Source: Xanthomonas sp. NCPPB 1128
Lineage (GTDB): Bacteria; Pseudomonadota; Gammaproteobacteria; Xanthomonadales; Xanthomonadaceae
Assembly: GCF_001043115.1 (NCBI RefSeq)
Contig: NZ_LFME01000002.1
Coordinates: forward strand, 186,001 to 250,000
Direction of reading: 5' to 3'
Length of the DNA stretch: 64,000 nucleotides
Part shown: piece by piece, positions 25,836 to 34,691 of the stretch
How the letters are laid out: every line of letters starts with the position of its first letter
Position numbering within the stretch: the stretch's first letter is position 1
Notes under the pieces: generated by a model
Told to the model about the DNA's origin: nothing
The model's database searches: none
Seen by the model: only the letters and a program-made list of their open reading frames with translations
Program-made: the position numbers and the translations under genes

Positions 25836-26905
25836 GCGCCGCCGCATCGCCGCGGATCGGCTTCCGCAACGACTACAGCGAAGGTGCGCATCCGTGCCTG
25901 CTCGCCGCGCTGGCCGCGGCCAGCGACGAGCAGAACGCCGGCTATGGCCTGGACCGGCACAGCGCACGCGCCGCGCAGCTGATTCGCGCCGAGATCGGCT
26001 GCGCCGACGCCGACGTGCATCTGCTGGTCGGCGGCACCCAGACCAACCTCACCGCCATCGCCGCGTTCCTGCGCCCGCACCAGGCGGTGATCGCCGCTGC
26101 CTGCGGCCACATCGCCACCCACGAGACCGGCGCGATCGAGGCCACCGGGCACAAGGTGCTCACCGTGGACGCGGCCGACGGCCGGCTCACGCCGGAGCGG
26201 ATCGCGCCGCTGCTGGCCGAGCACGGCAACGAGCACATGGTGCAGCCGCGGCTGGTCTACGTATCCAACACCACCGAGGTCGGTACGCTGTACCGCAAGC
26301 GTGAGCTGCAGGCGCTGCGCACCTTCTGCGACGCGCATGGCCTGCTGCTGTTCCTGGACGGTGCGCGCATCGGCAGCGCGCTCACCGCCGAGGGCAACGA
26401 CCTGACGCTGGCCGACGTCGCCGCACTGACCGATGCGTTCTACATCGGCGGCACCAAGAACGGTGCCTTGCTCGGCGAGGCGCTGGTGATCGTCCATGCG
26501 GCCTTGAAAGCGGATTTCCGCTACCTGCTCAAGCAGCGCGGCGCACTGCTGGCCAAGGGCATGGTGCTGGGCACCCAGTTCGCCGCGCTGTTCGAGGACG
26601 GCCTGTTCTACCAGTTGGCCGCGCACGCCAACCGCATGGCCGCGCGGCTGCGCGACGGATTGGCCGCGGCCGGCGCTCAGTTCGCCTCGGATTCGCCGAC
26701 CAACCAACTGTTCGTGATCCTGCCCGCCGCCGCGGTCGAGACGCTGGCGCAGCGCTACGACTTCGAGCGCTGGCAGGTGCTGGGCGATGGCCGTTGGGTG
26801 ATCCGCTTCGTCACGTCGTGGGCGACGCAGGATGCGGCGGTCGACACGTTGATCGCGGATTTCGCCGCGCTGCTTCAATCCGGCGCGCAGCGTGCGGCCG
26901 GCTGA
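25832..26905 (+). CDS. ltaE: Low-specificity threonine aldolase-type PLP enzyme
   Basis: A 357-residue fold-type I PLP enzyme of the beta-eliminating-lyase/threonine aldolase family, which splits L-threonine or related beta-hydroxy amino acids to glycine and an aldehyde. Landmarks are FRNDYSEGAHP at the N-terminus, LVGGTQTNLTAI, LDGARIGSAL with the PLP-binding Asp, and IGGTKNGALLGEA with the presumed Schiff-base Lys209. The start is GTG overlapping the trpE stop (GTGA), so it is translated with trpE. This pairing is metabolically odd. Substrate preference is inferred from family only. Confidence 0.82.
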   Translation: MSAAASPRIGFRNDYSEGAHPCLLAALAAASDEQNAGYGLDRHSARAAQLIRAEIGCADADVHLLVGGTQTNLTAIAAFLRPHQAVIAAACGHIATHETGAIEATGHKVLTVDAADGRLTPERIAPLLAEHGNEHMVQPRLVYVSNTTEVGTLYRKRELQALRTFCDAHGLLLFLDGARIGSALTAEGNDLTLADVAALTDAFYIGGTKNGALLGEALVIVHAALKADFRYLLKQRGALLAKGMVLGTQFAALFEDGLFYQLAAHANRMAARLRDGLAAAGAQFASDSPTNQLFVILPAAAVETLAQRYDFERWQVLGDGRWVIRFVTSWATQDAAVDTLIADFAALLQSGAQRAAG

Positions 26906-26926
26906 CATTCCGCCAAGGAGAGGAAA

Positions 26927-27706
26927 ATGAAAATCCGTACGCTTGTTGCCTGGGCCGTTGCCGCGGTGCTGGCCTTGCCGGCCGTCGCCAGCGCGCAGGT
27001 CAACAGCCTGCCGTCGCAGCCGCACCTGTTGGTGAAGGGTGAGGCGCAGCGCGAGGTGATTCCTGATCGCTTCAATATCAAATTGACGTTGGAAGCCGTC
27101 GATGTTGCGCCGGAAGCGGCACGCGCGCGGGTGCAGGAGGATGCGACGAGTGTCCTGTCCGCCTTCAAGCAGCACCATGCCCTGAGCAACAGCGTACAGG
27201 CGTCCACCTTGTCGATCGCGCCGGAACGGCGCTACGAGAACGACCGTCAGGTGTTCAAGGGGACCAAGGTACAACGCACCTTGTCTGCCGACTTTTCCAC
27301 GCTCGACGATGTGCGCCAGTTCCTGGCCGGGTTGAAGACCAGTCAGTCTCTGCAGGTCTCCGCGATCAGTCCCGCCTACAGCAAGGAAGCGGAGGTGCGC
27401 GCTGAACTCAAACGCCAAGCGGTTGAGCAGACGCGTGTTTCGGCACAAGAGTTGGCACGCGCCTACGGGGTGTCGCTGGGCGGGCTGTATACGATTTCCA
27501 CGGTCGCCCCCAACTTTGCCTACGGAATTCAGGCAGGGACCTGGCAAGGAGGGCGAAGCCAGGTTGGTGACGGTTACGGATACAGCCTGGACGCCATCCA
27601 GGTGACGGGCAACCGCGCGGCCGCGGCGCCGTTGGCCGAATCCCTCGAAGCCGGCACCCTCACCCTTTCCGAAAACGTCTATGCGGTCTTCCTGATCGCG
27701 CAATGA
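26927..27706 (+). CDS. Periplasmic SIMPL-domain (DUF541) protein
   Basis: A 259-residue exported protein: a signal peptide ends at about residue 23 (VASAQ), then a SIMPL domain with VKGEAQREVIPDRFNIKLTLE at its start and a C-terminal LSENVYAVFLIAQ. The family, including E. coli YggE, is linked to oxidative stress tolerance, but its biochemistry is unclear. AAGGAGAGGAAA before the ATG is a strong ribosome site. Codon use is somewhat less GC-rich than in neighbours. It sits 21 bases after the aldolase gene, so it may be part of the same transcript. Confidence 0.85.
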   Translation: MKIRTLVAWAVAAVLALPAVASAQVNSLPSQPHLLVKGEAQREVIPDRFNIKLTLEAVDVAPEAARARVQEDATSVLSAFKQHHALSNSVQASTLSIAPERRYENDRQVFKGTKVQRTLSADFSTLDDVRQFLAGLKTSQSLQVSAISPAYSKEAEVRAELKRQAVEQTRVSAQELARAYGVSLGGLYTISTVAPNFAYGIQAGTWQGGRSQVGDGYGYSLDAIQVTGNRAAAAPLAESLEAGTLTLSENVYAVFLIAQ

Positions 27707-27802
27707 ATCCGGTGGCGTGCTGCGTGCGGCGGACACCGAGGCGATGCGCCGTCTGATCCGCCCGGCGCGCCGCGCGATGGCACCCAGGCATGGGCCAGCC
27801 GC

Positions 27803-28585
27803 TCACCGCGCTGCGTCGCGCGCCGCGCGGTCGATGAAATCGGCGACCGCCTGCGGATGCGACACCGGCGACAGGTGGCTGGACGCCACGTGCCGGACCT
27901 GCGCGCCGATGTCGTGCGCCAGTTGCCGTTGGATCGTCGGCAGCAGTGCGTGATCGTTGTCGGTGACCAGGTACCAGCTGGGCTTGCTGTGCCATGCCGC
28001 ATGCGAAATCCTGTCGGCGAAGGCGCGCGCGGCCATGGGCTGTTGCATGGCAGCGAGTACACGCACCTTGTCCATCGGCACATCGCCGGCCATGACGGTT
28101 CGAAAGGCCGTCGGCGCATCGAGCCACACCAATCCGTCCGCATCGGGCGTCATGCCGTCCATCGGCGCGTGCAGCCGGGTCAGCAGGTCGGCGACCGATT
28201 CGTTGCTGTCGGGCACGAGGGCGGACAGATAGACCAGGCCGCGGACGTTGTCGGCATTGCCTGCTTCGGTGATGACCGCGCCCGCCCAGGAGTGCCCGAC
28301 GAGCAGGACCGGCCCCCGCTGACGCGCCAGCACGCGGCGCGTCGCGGCGACGTCGTCGGCCAGCGAGGTCAGCGGGTTCTGCACGGCCGTCACGTGGTAG
28401 CCCTTGCGCTGCAGTCGCCGCACGACCTCCGCCCAACTCGATCCGTCCACGAATGCACCGTGCACCAGCACGATGTTCGGCACGGCAGCGCGGAGCGTCT
28501 CGGCCCGGCTCGACTGCGGAAACGCACTGGCTGCGAGCACACCGGCGACCGCAAGGCCTGCAAGAAGCTTGATGGTGAATGCCAT
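27803..28585 (-). CDS. Exported alpha/beta hydrolase
   Basis: A 260-residue protein with a signal peptide (about 1-28) and an alpha/beta hydrolase fold. The oxyanion motif HGAF is at 42-45, the nucleophile elbow GHSWAG puts Ser99 at the active site, and the C-terminal SSHLSPVSHP offers the catalytic His. This EstC/salicylate-esterase-like type hydrolyses small esters, but the substrate is unknown. AAAGGA precedes the ATG. It is the third gene of the azoreductase/YciI/hydrolase series, 21 bases after the YciI gene. Confidence 0.82.
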   Translation of the reverse strand: MAFTIKLLAGLAVAGVLAASAFPQSSRAETLRAAVPNIVLVHGAFVDGSSWAEVVRRLQRKGYHVTAVQNPLTSLADDVAATRRVLARQRGPVLLVGHSWAGAVITEAGNADNVRGLVYLSALVPDSNESVADLLTRLHAPMDGMTPDADGLVWLDAPTAFRTVMAGDVPMDKVRVLAAMQQPMAARAFADRISHAAWHSKPSWYLVTDNDHALLPTIQRQLAHDIGAQVRHVASSHLSPVSHPQAVADFIDRAARDAAR

Positions 28586-28606
28586 GGAAAGTCCTTTGCC
28601 GTGTGC

Positions 28607-28930
28607 TCAGGCGGGCTGGACGCTGACCACGGCAGCGGCGCCTGCCCAGCACGCGGCCAGTGCGTCGGCGCGGATCGCCGGCTCGAAGCCCTGCACCGAC
28701 ACCGCGACCAGGCCTTGGGTCACGAACGGGTCGTCCGCCATCATGGCGTCGAGTTCGGGGCGGCTCGTGCATGACGCCAGCACGATCCCCCCGGATTTGT
28801 CCGCATTGGGTCCTGCCGCCAGGATGCGGCCTGCCTGGATGTGGTGCGCCAGCCAGTGCCGATGGGCATCGAGATGCGCCTGGATGTCCTCGGGCGGGCG
28901 GATGTAGGTCAACGCGACGATGTAGAGCAT
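28607..28930 (-). CDS. YciI-like (YCII) domain protein
   Basis: A 107-residue ferredoxin-fold YCII protein. Conserved features are VALTYIRPPEDIQAHLDAHRHWL with the His pair, GRILAAGPNA, and DDPFVTQGL with the conserved Asp. YCII proteins include dehydrochlorinase-like enzymes with a His-Asp dyad; the function here is unknown. The ATG at 28930 has GAGGAA upstream. It lies between azoR and the hydrolase gene on the same strand. Confidence 0.82.
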   Translation of the reverse strand: MLYIVALTYIRPPEDIQAHLDAHRHWLAHHIQAGRILAAGPNADKSGGIVLASCTSRPELDAMMADDPFVTQGLVAVSVQGFEPAIRADALAACWAGAAAVVSVQPA

Positions 28931-28958
28931 GCGGATTCCTCGAGCAAGTGTCGGGTGG

Positions 28959-29585
28959 TCAGTGCAGGGCGATCTGGCGCGCGACGTCGGTCGCGGCACT
29001 GCGGGCGGCGGACATGGCCTGTGTGGCCAGTACATCGCCTTTCGAAAGGGGTTCGGCACGAACGACATGCACATCGGTGATGCCCATGAAGCCCAGCGTG
29101 GCCTTGAGATAGGGCTCCTGGAAGTCCAGTGGCGCGAGCGGGCCGCTGGTGTAGATGCCACCGCGCGTGGTCACGATCACCACGCGCTTGCCAGTGGCCA
29201 GCCCTATCGGACCGTCAGGCGTGTAGCGGAAGGTCCGGCCGGGCTGCACGATCCGGTCGATCCACGCTTTCAGTTGCGTGGCGACCGAGAAGTTGTACAT
29301 CGGCGCGCCGATGACCACGACGTCGCTGGCCAGGAATTCGGCAACGAGCGTTTCGGATCGCGCATGCTCGGCGGCCACGCTCGCTGTGTCCGCCTGTGCG
29401 GTCAAGGGGCGAAACCCAGCCGCGATGGGGCCGTCCAGATGCGGAATCGCCTCCGCGACGAGATCGCGGTAGCGGATCTGTGCCGCGGGCGCGTGTGCCA
29501 GCAACTGGGTCACGACCAATGCCGTCAGCGCTCGGGACGCGGACGCATCGCCGAGGATGCTCGAATCGAGGTGGAGGATGTGCAT
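28959..29585 (-). CDS. azoR: FMN-dependent NADH:quinone/azo reductase
   Basis: A 208-residue flavodoxin-like reductase. The FMN phosphate loop follows LHLDSSILGDASASR, and APMYNFSVATQLKAWIDRI is the classic AzoR flavin-binding segment, followed by VVIVTTRGGIY. The family reduces quinones and azo compounds with NADH and guards against thiol and quinone stress. It is divergent from a LysR gene across 135 bases, and first in the azoR-YciI-hydrolase series, so regulation by that LysR protein is likely. Confidence 0.92.
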   Translation of the reverse strand: MHILHLDSSILGDASASRALTALVVTQLLAHAPAAQIRYRDLVAEAIPHLDGPIAAGFRPLTAQADTASVAAEHARSETLVAEFLASDVVVIGAPMYNFSVATQLKAWIDRIVQPGRTFRYTPDGPIGLATGKRVVIVTTRGGIYTSGPLAPLDFQEPYLKATLGFMGITDVHVVRAEPLSKGDVLATQAMSAARSAATDVARQIALH

Positions 29586-29688
29586 GGTGTTCTGTCCGCT
29601 GTTGGGGGAGTGGAGCTGCGCGCGGGTCGGCGCCGGCTCGGCGATGCGCAGGATGGCCATCGGGCCGCTGGGCGTCCAAGACGGAATA

Positions 29689-29706
29689 TGGGAAAGTTGA
29701 GACCCA
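29689..29706. promoter_or_regulatory. Candidate LysR operator between azoR and lysR-type gene
   Basis: An interrupted dyad TGGG-N10-CCCA lies 15 bases before the regulator start in the divergent intergenic region (29586-29720). LysR proteins often bind such sites to repress themselves and activate the divergent gene. Assignment is by eye. Confidence 0.3.
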
Positions 29707-29720
29707 AAAGGACGCACCCC

Positions 29721-30626
29721 ATGCTCGATCTGCGCCAGCTTCGGTACTTCGTTGCGGTGGCCGAAACCGAGAACGTCGGCCGCGCGGCCGAGCAGCTGTA
29801 CATCTCGCAGTCCCCGCTGAGCAGGCAGATCAAGCAACTGGAGGAGCAGTTGGGCGTGCTGTTGTTCGAGCGCAGCAAGCAGCGCATCCGGCTCACCCAG
29901 GAGGGGCGCGATCTGCTCGGCGAAGTGCGGACGCTGATGGCCAACGCCAATCGGGTCGAGACCTTCGCGCGGCGTCTCGGCGCGGGCAGCGCCGGGCGCC
30001 TGGCGATCGGCTATGTGGAGGGCGCGATGTATGCGAACGTGGTCAGCCCGAGCGTGCGCGCGTTCCGGATCGCCAGCCCGTCCGTGCTGCTGTCGCTGCA
30101 GGGACTGGGCACCGCGGTGCAGTTCGACTACCTGCGCCGACACATGCTCGACGTCGGACTCGCCTACAGGCTGCCGGAGCGCGATGCCGGCCTGAGCGGC
30201 GCCCTGGTGCTCGACGAGCCGTTGACGCTGGCACTGCCGAAGGGGCATCCGTTGTCCCGCTCGCGCAGCATCAAGCCGGCGCAACTCGACGGGCAGACCT
30301 GGATCGCGGTGACGCGCCAGCCGGTGGACACGATCCGCTCGGCCTTGCTCGCCGCCTGCCAGGATGCCGGTTTCACGCCGGACATCGCCTACGAGACCTC
30401 GGATCCGCTGGCCTCGCTGTACCTGGTGAGTGCCGGACTCGGCGCGGCGCTGGTCCAGTCCGCATTGAAGGAGCGCGCGCCGGCCGGCATCGTGTTCCGC
30501 GATCTGGCGTGGCTGAAACTGCGGGTGAGGCTCTATCTGGTCTGGCGCAGCGACGACGCGCGTCCGATCGTCGCCACGTTCCGCGAGGCGGTCGCCACCT
30601 TTGCCGGACATCCGCTGGACGTTTGA
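29721..30626 (+). CDS. LysR-family regulator, probably of azoR cluster
   Basis: A 301-residue LTTR. The N-terminal winged helix is LRQLRYFVAVAETENVGRAA followed by LYISQSPLSRQIKQLEEQLG (quoted in parts), then the linker helix and a periplasmic-binding-like effector domain from about 90. The ATG at 29721 follows AAAAGGA. The frame is open far upstream but the HTH starts at residue 1 here. It is divergent from azoR. The inducer is unknown; quinones, flavin substrates or phenolics would suit the neighbours. Confidence 0.92.
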   Translation: MLDLRQLRYFVAVAETENVGRAAEQLYISQSPLSRQIKQLEEQLGVLLFERSKQRIRLTQEGRDLLGEVRTLMANANRVETFARRLGAGSAGRLAIGYVEGAMYANVVSPSVRAFRIASPSVLLSLQGLGTAVQFDYLRRHMLDVGLAYRLPERDAGLSGALVLDEPLTLALPKGHPLSRSRSIKPAQLDGQTWIAVTRQPVDTIRSALLAACQDAGFTPDIAYETSDPLASLYLVSAGLGAALVQSALKERAPAGIVFRDLAWLKLRVRLYLVWRSDDARPIVATFREAVATFAGHPLDV

Positions 30627-31323
30627 GCGCAGCGCCTGCGGCGACCGGCGGATCGGAAGGTCGACCGGTCCGCCCTGCTGTCACGGAGCGCGGCAACGGG
30701 CCGTTGACGCGGCGTGCTCGCCGTCGCCGCATCGGCGCCGCAGCGTGTTCGCGTGCACCGTTGCCCGGGCGACGCGACCGGCGCGGCGTGCAATCGACAG
30801 TGCCGAACGCGGGCATTACACTCGGAACCGGCCCGTCGCCTCTGCCTGCAGCGGTGGCCGGACCCTCCATCGATCAAGTGGCCGAGTGCATGACCCGCAA
30901 CATCCCGTTCAACGTGGTGCATTGGTGGCGCTTCTCCTAGAAGCGGCGCACCCCTGCGGTCCATGACTGCACGTTCGCCGCCGTGACCGGTGGCGGCTCC
31001 CCTCGGCTCCCGGCATGGCGGCTCCCAGCGAAGGAGAGTTGTCTTGTCCCCCAATCGATCCACGACGCCCATGCCTGCCGTGCGCCACGGCGCCTGTCCG
31101 CTCGCCCGCGTCCGTGGAACCGGCGCCTCCCTCCACGGCTCGGCGGCATGCATGCATGCGCGGTCAGCCGCTCCCCGTGCTGTCGTTGCGGGTTCTGCGC
31201 AGCCACGATGGCGGGCGCGGACGATGCGATGCGGTTGCACCGCACCTAGCCATCGTGTCAGTTCCGCACGCGGATCGGCGCTCTCTCCCCAAGACATGCA
31301 ATTTAAATCAATAGGTTAAGTCG
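30627..31323. other. 697-base gap upstream of trpG
   Basis: No domain-bearing gene was found. It holds the short Trp-containing frame at 30890-30940, a GCCGCC/GGCGGC hairpin near 30976-30996, and an AT-rich stretch just before trpG (TGCAATTTAAATCAATAGG, 31296-31314) that may carry a promoter. Several long open frames here are probably GC artefacts. Confidence 0.4.
30890..30940 (+). CDS. Possible 16-residue Trp-Trp leader peptide
   Basis: Reading MTRNIPFNVVHWWRFS then TAG, with two adjacent TGG codons near the end, as in trp leader peptides. A GCCGCC/GGCGGC hairpin follows. It is 384 bases upstream of trpG, has only a weak ribosome site, and no T-run follows the hairpin, so a chance match is quite possible. 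Confidence 0.25.
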   Translation: MTRNIPFNVVHWWRFS

Positions 31324-31905
31324 ATGACCGTCCTGATGCTGGATAACTACGACAGCTTCACCTACAACCTCGTGCAGTACCTGCAGGCGCTCGGCGCCGA
31401 GGTCAAGGTGGTGCGCAACGACGCGCTCAGCGTGGACGAGATCGAGCGCCTGGCGCCCGAGCGCATCGTCATCTCGCCGGGGCCGTGCACGCCGAACGAG
31501 GCCGGGGTGTCGCTGCAATTGATCGAGCGGCTGGGCCAGCGCACGCCGATCCTGGGCGTGTGCCTGGGCCACCAGAGCATCGGCCAGGTCTACGGCGGGC
31601 AGGTGGTGCGTGCCGGCACCATCATGCACGGCAAGACCTCGCGCATCCGCCACGAAGGCCGCGGCGTGTTCGCCGGCCTGCCGGACCGCTACGAGGCCAC
31701 TCGCTACCACTCGCTGGTGGTGGAGAAGACCACGCTGCCCGACTGTCTGGAAGTGACGGCCTGGACCGAACACGACGACGGCACGGTGGAGGAGATCATG
31801 GGCCTGCGTCATCGCCAGTTCCCGGTCGAGGGCGTGCAGTTCCATCCCGAGTCCATCCTCACCGAGCATGGCCACGCCTTGTTGAAGAACTTCCTGGAGC
31901 GCTGA
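31324..31905 (+). CDS. trpG: Anthranilate synthase component II (glutamine amidotransferase)
   Basis: Supplies ammonia from glutamine to TrpE; the same subunit may serve p-aminobenzoate synthase. A 193-residue class I amidotransferase: [17 protein letters not shown] at the start, [11 protein letters not shown] oxyanion region, nucleophile Cys80 in [11 protein letters not shown], and His174/Glu176 in FHPESIL. The length is normal. An AT-rich promoter-like segment lies before it, but the Shine-Dalgarno is weak. Confidence 0.96.
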   Translation: MTVLMLDNYDSFTYNLVQYLQALGAEVKVVRNDALSVDEIERLAPERIVISPGPCTPNEAGVSLQLIERLGQRTPILGVCLGHQSIGQVYGGQVVRAGTIMHGKTSRIRHEGRGVFAGLPDRYEATRYHSLVVEKTTLPDCLEVTAWTEHDDGTVEEIMGLRHRQFPVEGVQFHPESILTEHGHALLKNFLER

Positions 31906-31960
31906 GCGCGCTGCGGCGCGACCACCGCCGCGCCTTCCGTCACTGCCGGACCCTGCTCTG

Positions 31961-32599
31961 ATGCACGATCGCAACGACGCCTTCCATTTCTACGAGCCGG
32001 CCAACGGCCACGGGCTGCCGCACGACCCGTTCAACGCCATCGTCGGGCCGCGGCCGATCGGCTGGATCGGTTCGCGCGGCGCCGACGGCGTCGCCAACCT
32101 GGCGCCCTACAGCTTCTTCAACGCCTTCAACTACGTTCCGCCGATCGTCGGCTTCGCTAGCATCGGCTGGAAGGACAGCGTGCGCAACATCGAGGCCACG
32201 GGCGAGTTCACCTGGAACCTGGCCACGCGGGCGCTGGCCGAGGCGATGAACGCCAGTTCCGCGGCGGTGGCGCCGGAGGTCGACGAGTTCGCCCTGGCCG
32301 GCCTGGCTGCCGCGCCGTCGCGGCTGATCGGTGCGCCCCGGGTGGCCGCCAGCCCGGTCAGCTTCGAATGCCGGCTCAGCCAGCTGCTGCCGCTGCAAAG
32401 CGCGCGTGGCGAACCGATCGAGACCTGGCTGGTGCTGGGCGAGGTGGTTGGCGTGCACATCGCCGAGCACGCGCTGCAGGACGGGATCTACGACCCGGCC
32501 GCGGTCGCCACCCTGCTGCGCGCCGGCGGCCCGGCCGACTACTTCGAGGTGCTGGCGCAAGGGCGCCTGCGCATGCCGCGGCCGACGCAGGCGCGCTGA
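31961..32599 (+). CDS. Flavin reductase-like FMN-binding protein
   Basis: A 212-residue protein of the flavin_reduct family (split beta barrel). Typical segments are [18 protein letters not shown] and [20 protein letters not shown] near the N-terminus, and [18 protein letters not shown]. Members reduce FMN with NAD(P)H or bind FMN in monooxygenase systems. It sits between trpG (55-base gap) and trpD (52-base gap) on the same strand and probably shares their transcript. A role in tryptophan metabolism is not known. Confidence 0.85.
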   Translation: MHDRNDAFHFYEPANGHGLPHDPFNAIVGPRPIGWIGSRGADGVANLAPYSFFNAFNYVPPIVGFASIGWKDSVRNIEATGEFTWNLATRALAEAMNASSAAVAPEVDEFALAGLAAAPSRLIGAPRVAASPVSFECRLSQLLPLQSARGEPIETWLVLGEVVGVHIAEHALQDGIYDPAAVATLLRAGGPADYFEVLAQGRLRMPRPTQAR

Positions 32600-32651
32600 C
32601 CGCATCCGGCGCGCCGCCTTTCTTTCTTCCGCCTACGAGCAGATCGTCTCC

Positions 32652-33731
32652 ATGACCATCACCCCCCAGCAAGCCCTGCAACGCACCATCGAGCACCGCG
32701 AGATCTTCCACGACGAGATGGTCGCGCTGATGCGGCAGATCATGCGCGGGGAGGTGTCGCCGATGATGACCGCAGCCATCCTCACCGGCTTGCGGGTCAA
32801 GAAGGAAACGGTCGGCGAGATCGCCGGCGCGGCGGTGGTGATGCGCGAGTTCTCGCGCACCGTGCCGGTCGCCGACCGTACCCACATGGTCGACATCGTC
32901 GGCACCGGCGGCGACGGCTCGCACACCTTCAACATCTCCACCTGCGCGATGTTCGTGGCCGCGGCCGCCGGCGCCAAGGTCGCCAAGCACGGCAACCGCA
33001 GCGTCTCCTCCAAGTCCGGCAGCGCCGACGCGCTGGAAGCGCTGGGTGCGGCGATCGAGTTGCAGCCCGAACAGGTGGCGCAGGCGCTGGCGGCCACCGG
33101 CATCGGCTTCATGTACGCGCCGGTGCACCACCCGGCGATGAAGGTGGTGGCGCCGGTGCGGCGCGAGATGGGCGTGCGCACCATCTTCAACATCCTCGGC
33201 CCGCTGACCAATCCGGCCGGTGCGCCGAACATCCTGATGGGCGTGTTCCACCCCGACCTGGTCGGCATCCAGGCGCGCGTGCTGCAGGAACTGGGCGCCG
33301 AGCGCGCGCTGGTGGTGTGGGGCCGCGACGACATGGACGAGCTCTCGCTCGGCGCCGGCACCCTGGTCGGCGAACTGCGCGACGGCCAGGTCCGCGAGTA
33401 CGAGGTGCATCCGGAGGATTTCGGCATCGCCATGTCGGCCAGCCGCAACCTCAAGGTCGCCGACGCCGCCGAATCGATGGCGATGCTGCGCGCCGTGCTC
33501 GACAACGTGCCCGGCCCGGCCCTGGACATCGTCGCCTTCAACGCCGGCGCGGCACTGTACGTGGCCGGCCTGGCCGAGGACATCGGTGCCGGCATCGCCC
33601 TGGCGCGCGCGGCCATCGCCGATGGGCGCGCGCGGGCGAAGCTGGAGGCGTATGTGGCGTGTACGCAGCGGTTGGTGGCGGCTCGGGACTCGGGACCCGG
33701 GACCCGGGACCCGGAAAATCCCGCAACCTGA
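32652..33731 (+). CDS. trpD: Anthranilate phosphoribosyltransferase
   Basis: Transfers phosphoribose from PRPP to anthranilate, the second dedicated step to tryptophan. The 359-residue protein has the PRPP-binding [14 protein letters not shown] at about 84-97, [21 protein letters not shown], and the anthranilate-site segment [12 protein letters not shown]. The last 15-17 residues ([16 protein letters not shown]) are encoded by a CGGGACC heptamer repeat, so the C-terminus has been extended or replaced by repeat DNA; normal TrpD ends near the VACTQRL segment. Confidence 0.96.
   Translation: MTITPQQALQRTIEHREIFHDEMVALMRQIMRGEVSPMMTAAILTGLRVKKETVGEIAGAAVVMREFSRTVPVADRTHMVDIVGTGGDGSHTFNISTCAMFVAAAAGAKVAKHGNRSVSSKSGSADALEALGAAIELQPEQVAQALAATGIGFMYAPVHHPAMKVVAPVRREMGVRTIFNILGPLTNPAGAPNILMGVFHPDLVGIQARVLQELGAERALVVWGRDDMDELSLGAGTLVGELRDGQVREYEVHPEDFGIAMSASRNLKVADAAESMAMLRAVLDNVPGPALDIVAFNAGAALYVAGLAEDIGAGIALARAAIADGRARAKLEAYVACTQRLVAARDSGPGTRDPENPAT
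33684..33714. repeat. CGGGACC heptamer array inside the trpD 3' end
   Basis: Four seven-base units (CGGGACT then three CGGGACC) plus CGG. The array codes for the trpD C-terminus. It is the inverse of the array at 33805-33836, and the two could pair across 90 bases. Confidence 0.85.
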
Positions 33732-33804
33732 AGGTCTGCGCGCAAACCCTGGCTGCGCTCGCGTTTGCCTTGTGCGCCAATCGCGATGGCGCACCTATGC
33801 TTTT

Positions 33805-33836
33805 CCCGGGTCCCGGGTCCCGGGTCCCGGGTCCCG
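33805..33836. repeat. CCCGGGT heptamer array between trpD and trpC
   Basis: Four exact CCCGGGT units plus CCCG, complementary to the array in trpD. In RNA the two could form a very stable GC stem enclosing the trpD stop codon, which may act as a processing or attenuation element between trpD and trpC. Confidence 0.85.
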
Positions 33837-33893
33837 ATCCCTTCTTTACCCCGCATCGCCGATAATCCAGCCATCCCCCAGGATCCCAACCGC

Positions 33894-34691
33894 ATGAGCA
33901 GCGACATTCTCCGCACCATCCTCGCCCGCAAGGCCGACGAGATCGCCGAGCGCAGCGCGCGCGTGCCGCTGGCCGAGCTGGTCGCCCGCGCCGAGGCCAT
34001 GCCGCCCACCCGCGGCTTCGCCCGCGCGCTGCAGGCCGCCATCGCCAACGGCGATCCGGCGGTGATTGCCGAGGTCAAGAAGGCCAGCCCGTCCAAGGGC
34101 GTGATCCGCCCGGACTTCCATCCGGCCGACATCGCGGTCAGCTACGAGTTCGGCGGCGCCGCCTGCCTGTCGGTGCTGACCGACGAGGACTTTTTCCAGG
34201 GCCACGACCGCTATCTGCAGCAGGCGCGCGATGCCTGCACGCTGCCGGTGCTGCGCAAGGATTTCACCATCGATCCGTACCAGGTGTACGAGGCGCGCGC
34301 GCTCGGCGCCGACTGCATCCTGCTGATCGTGGCCGCGCTGGACGACCTGCAATTGGCCGAGCTGTCGTCGCTTGCCCTGCAACTGGGCATGGACGTGCTG
34401 GTGGAAGTGCACGACATCGACGAACTGGAGCGCGCGCTGCAGGTGCCGGCGCCGTTGATCGGCATCAACAATCGCAACCTGCGCACCTTCGAGGTGTCGC
34501 TGCAGACCACCTTGTCGATGCAGAACGCGGTGCCGCGCGACCGCCTGCTGGTCACCGAAAGCGGCATCCTCGGCCCGGACGACGTGGCGCTGATGCGCGG
34601 CGCCGGCGTGCACGCGTTCCTGGTCGGCGAGGCGTTCATGCGCGCCGAGGAGCCGGGCGAGGCGCTGCGCCAGCTGTTCTTCGCCGCATGA
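33894..34691 (+). CDS. trpC: Indole-3-glycerol phosphate synthase
   Basis: Closes the indole ring of CdRP. A 265-residue TIM barrel: [19 protein letters not shown] carries the catalytic Lys and Glu of beta strand 1, [21 protein letters not shown] strand 3, [13 protein letters not shown] the ring contacts, and [11 protein letters not shown] the phosphate region. Unlike in enterics it is not fused to TrpF. AGGA precedes the ATG. The HAD phosphatase start overlaps its stop (ATGA). Confidence 0.97.
   Translation: MSSDILRTILARKADEIAERSARVPLAELVARAEAMPPTRGFARALQAAIANGDPAVIAEVKKASPSKGVIRPDFHPADIAVSYEFGGAACLSVLTDEDFFQGHDRYLQQARDACTLPVLRKDFTIDPYQVYEARALGADCILLIVAALDDLQLAELSSLALQLGMDVLVEVHDIDELERALQVPAPLIGINNRNLRTFEVSLQTTLSMQNAVPRDRLLVTESGILGPDDVALMRGAGVHAFLVGEAFMRAEEPGEALRQLFFAA

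Noticed and set aside
33684-33836. CRISPR array
   Set aside because: The repeats are contiguous seven-base units without spacers, and no cas genes occur in the window.
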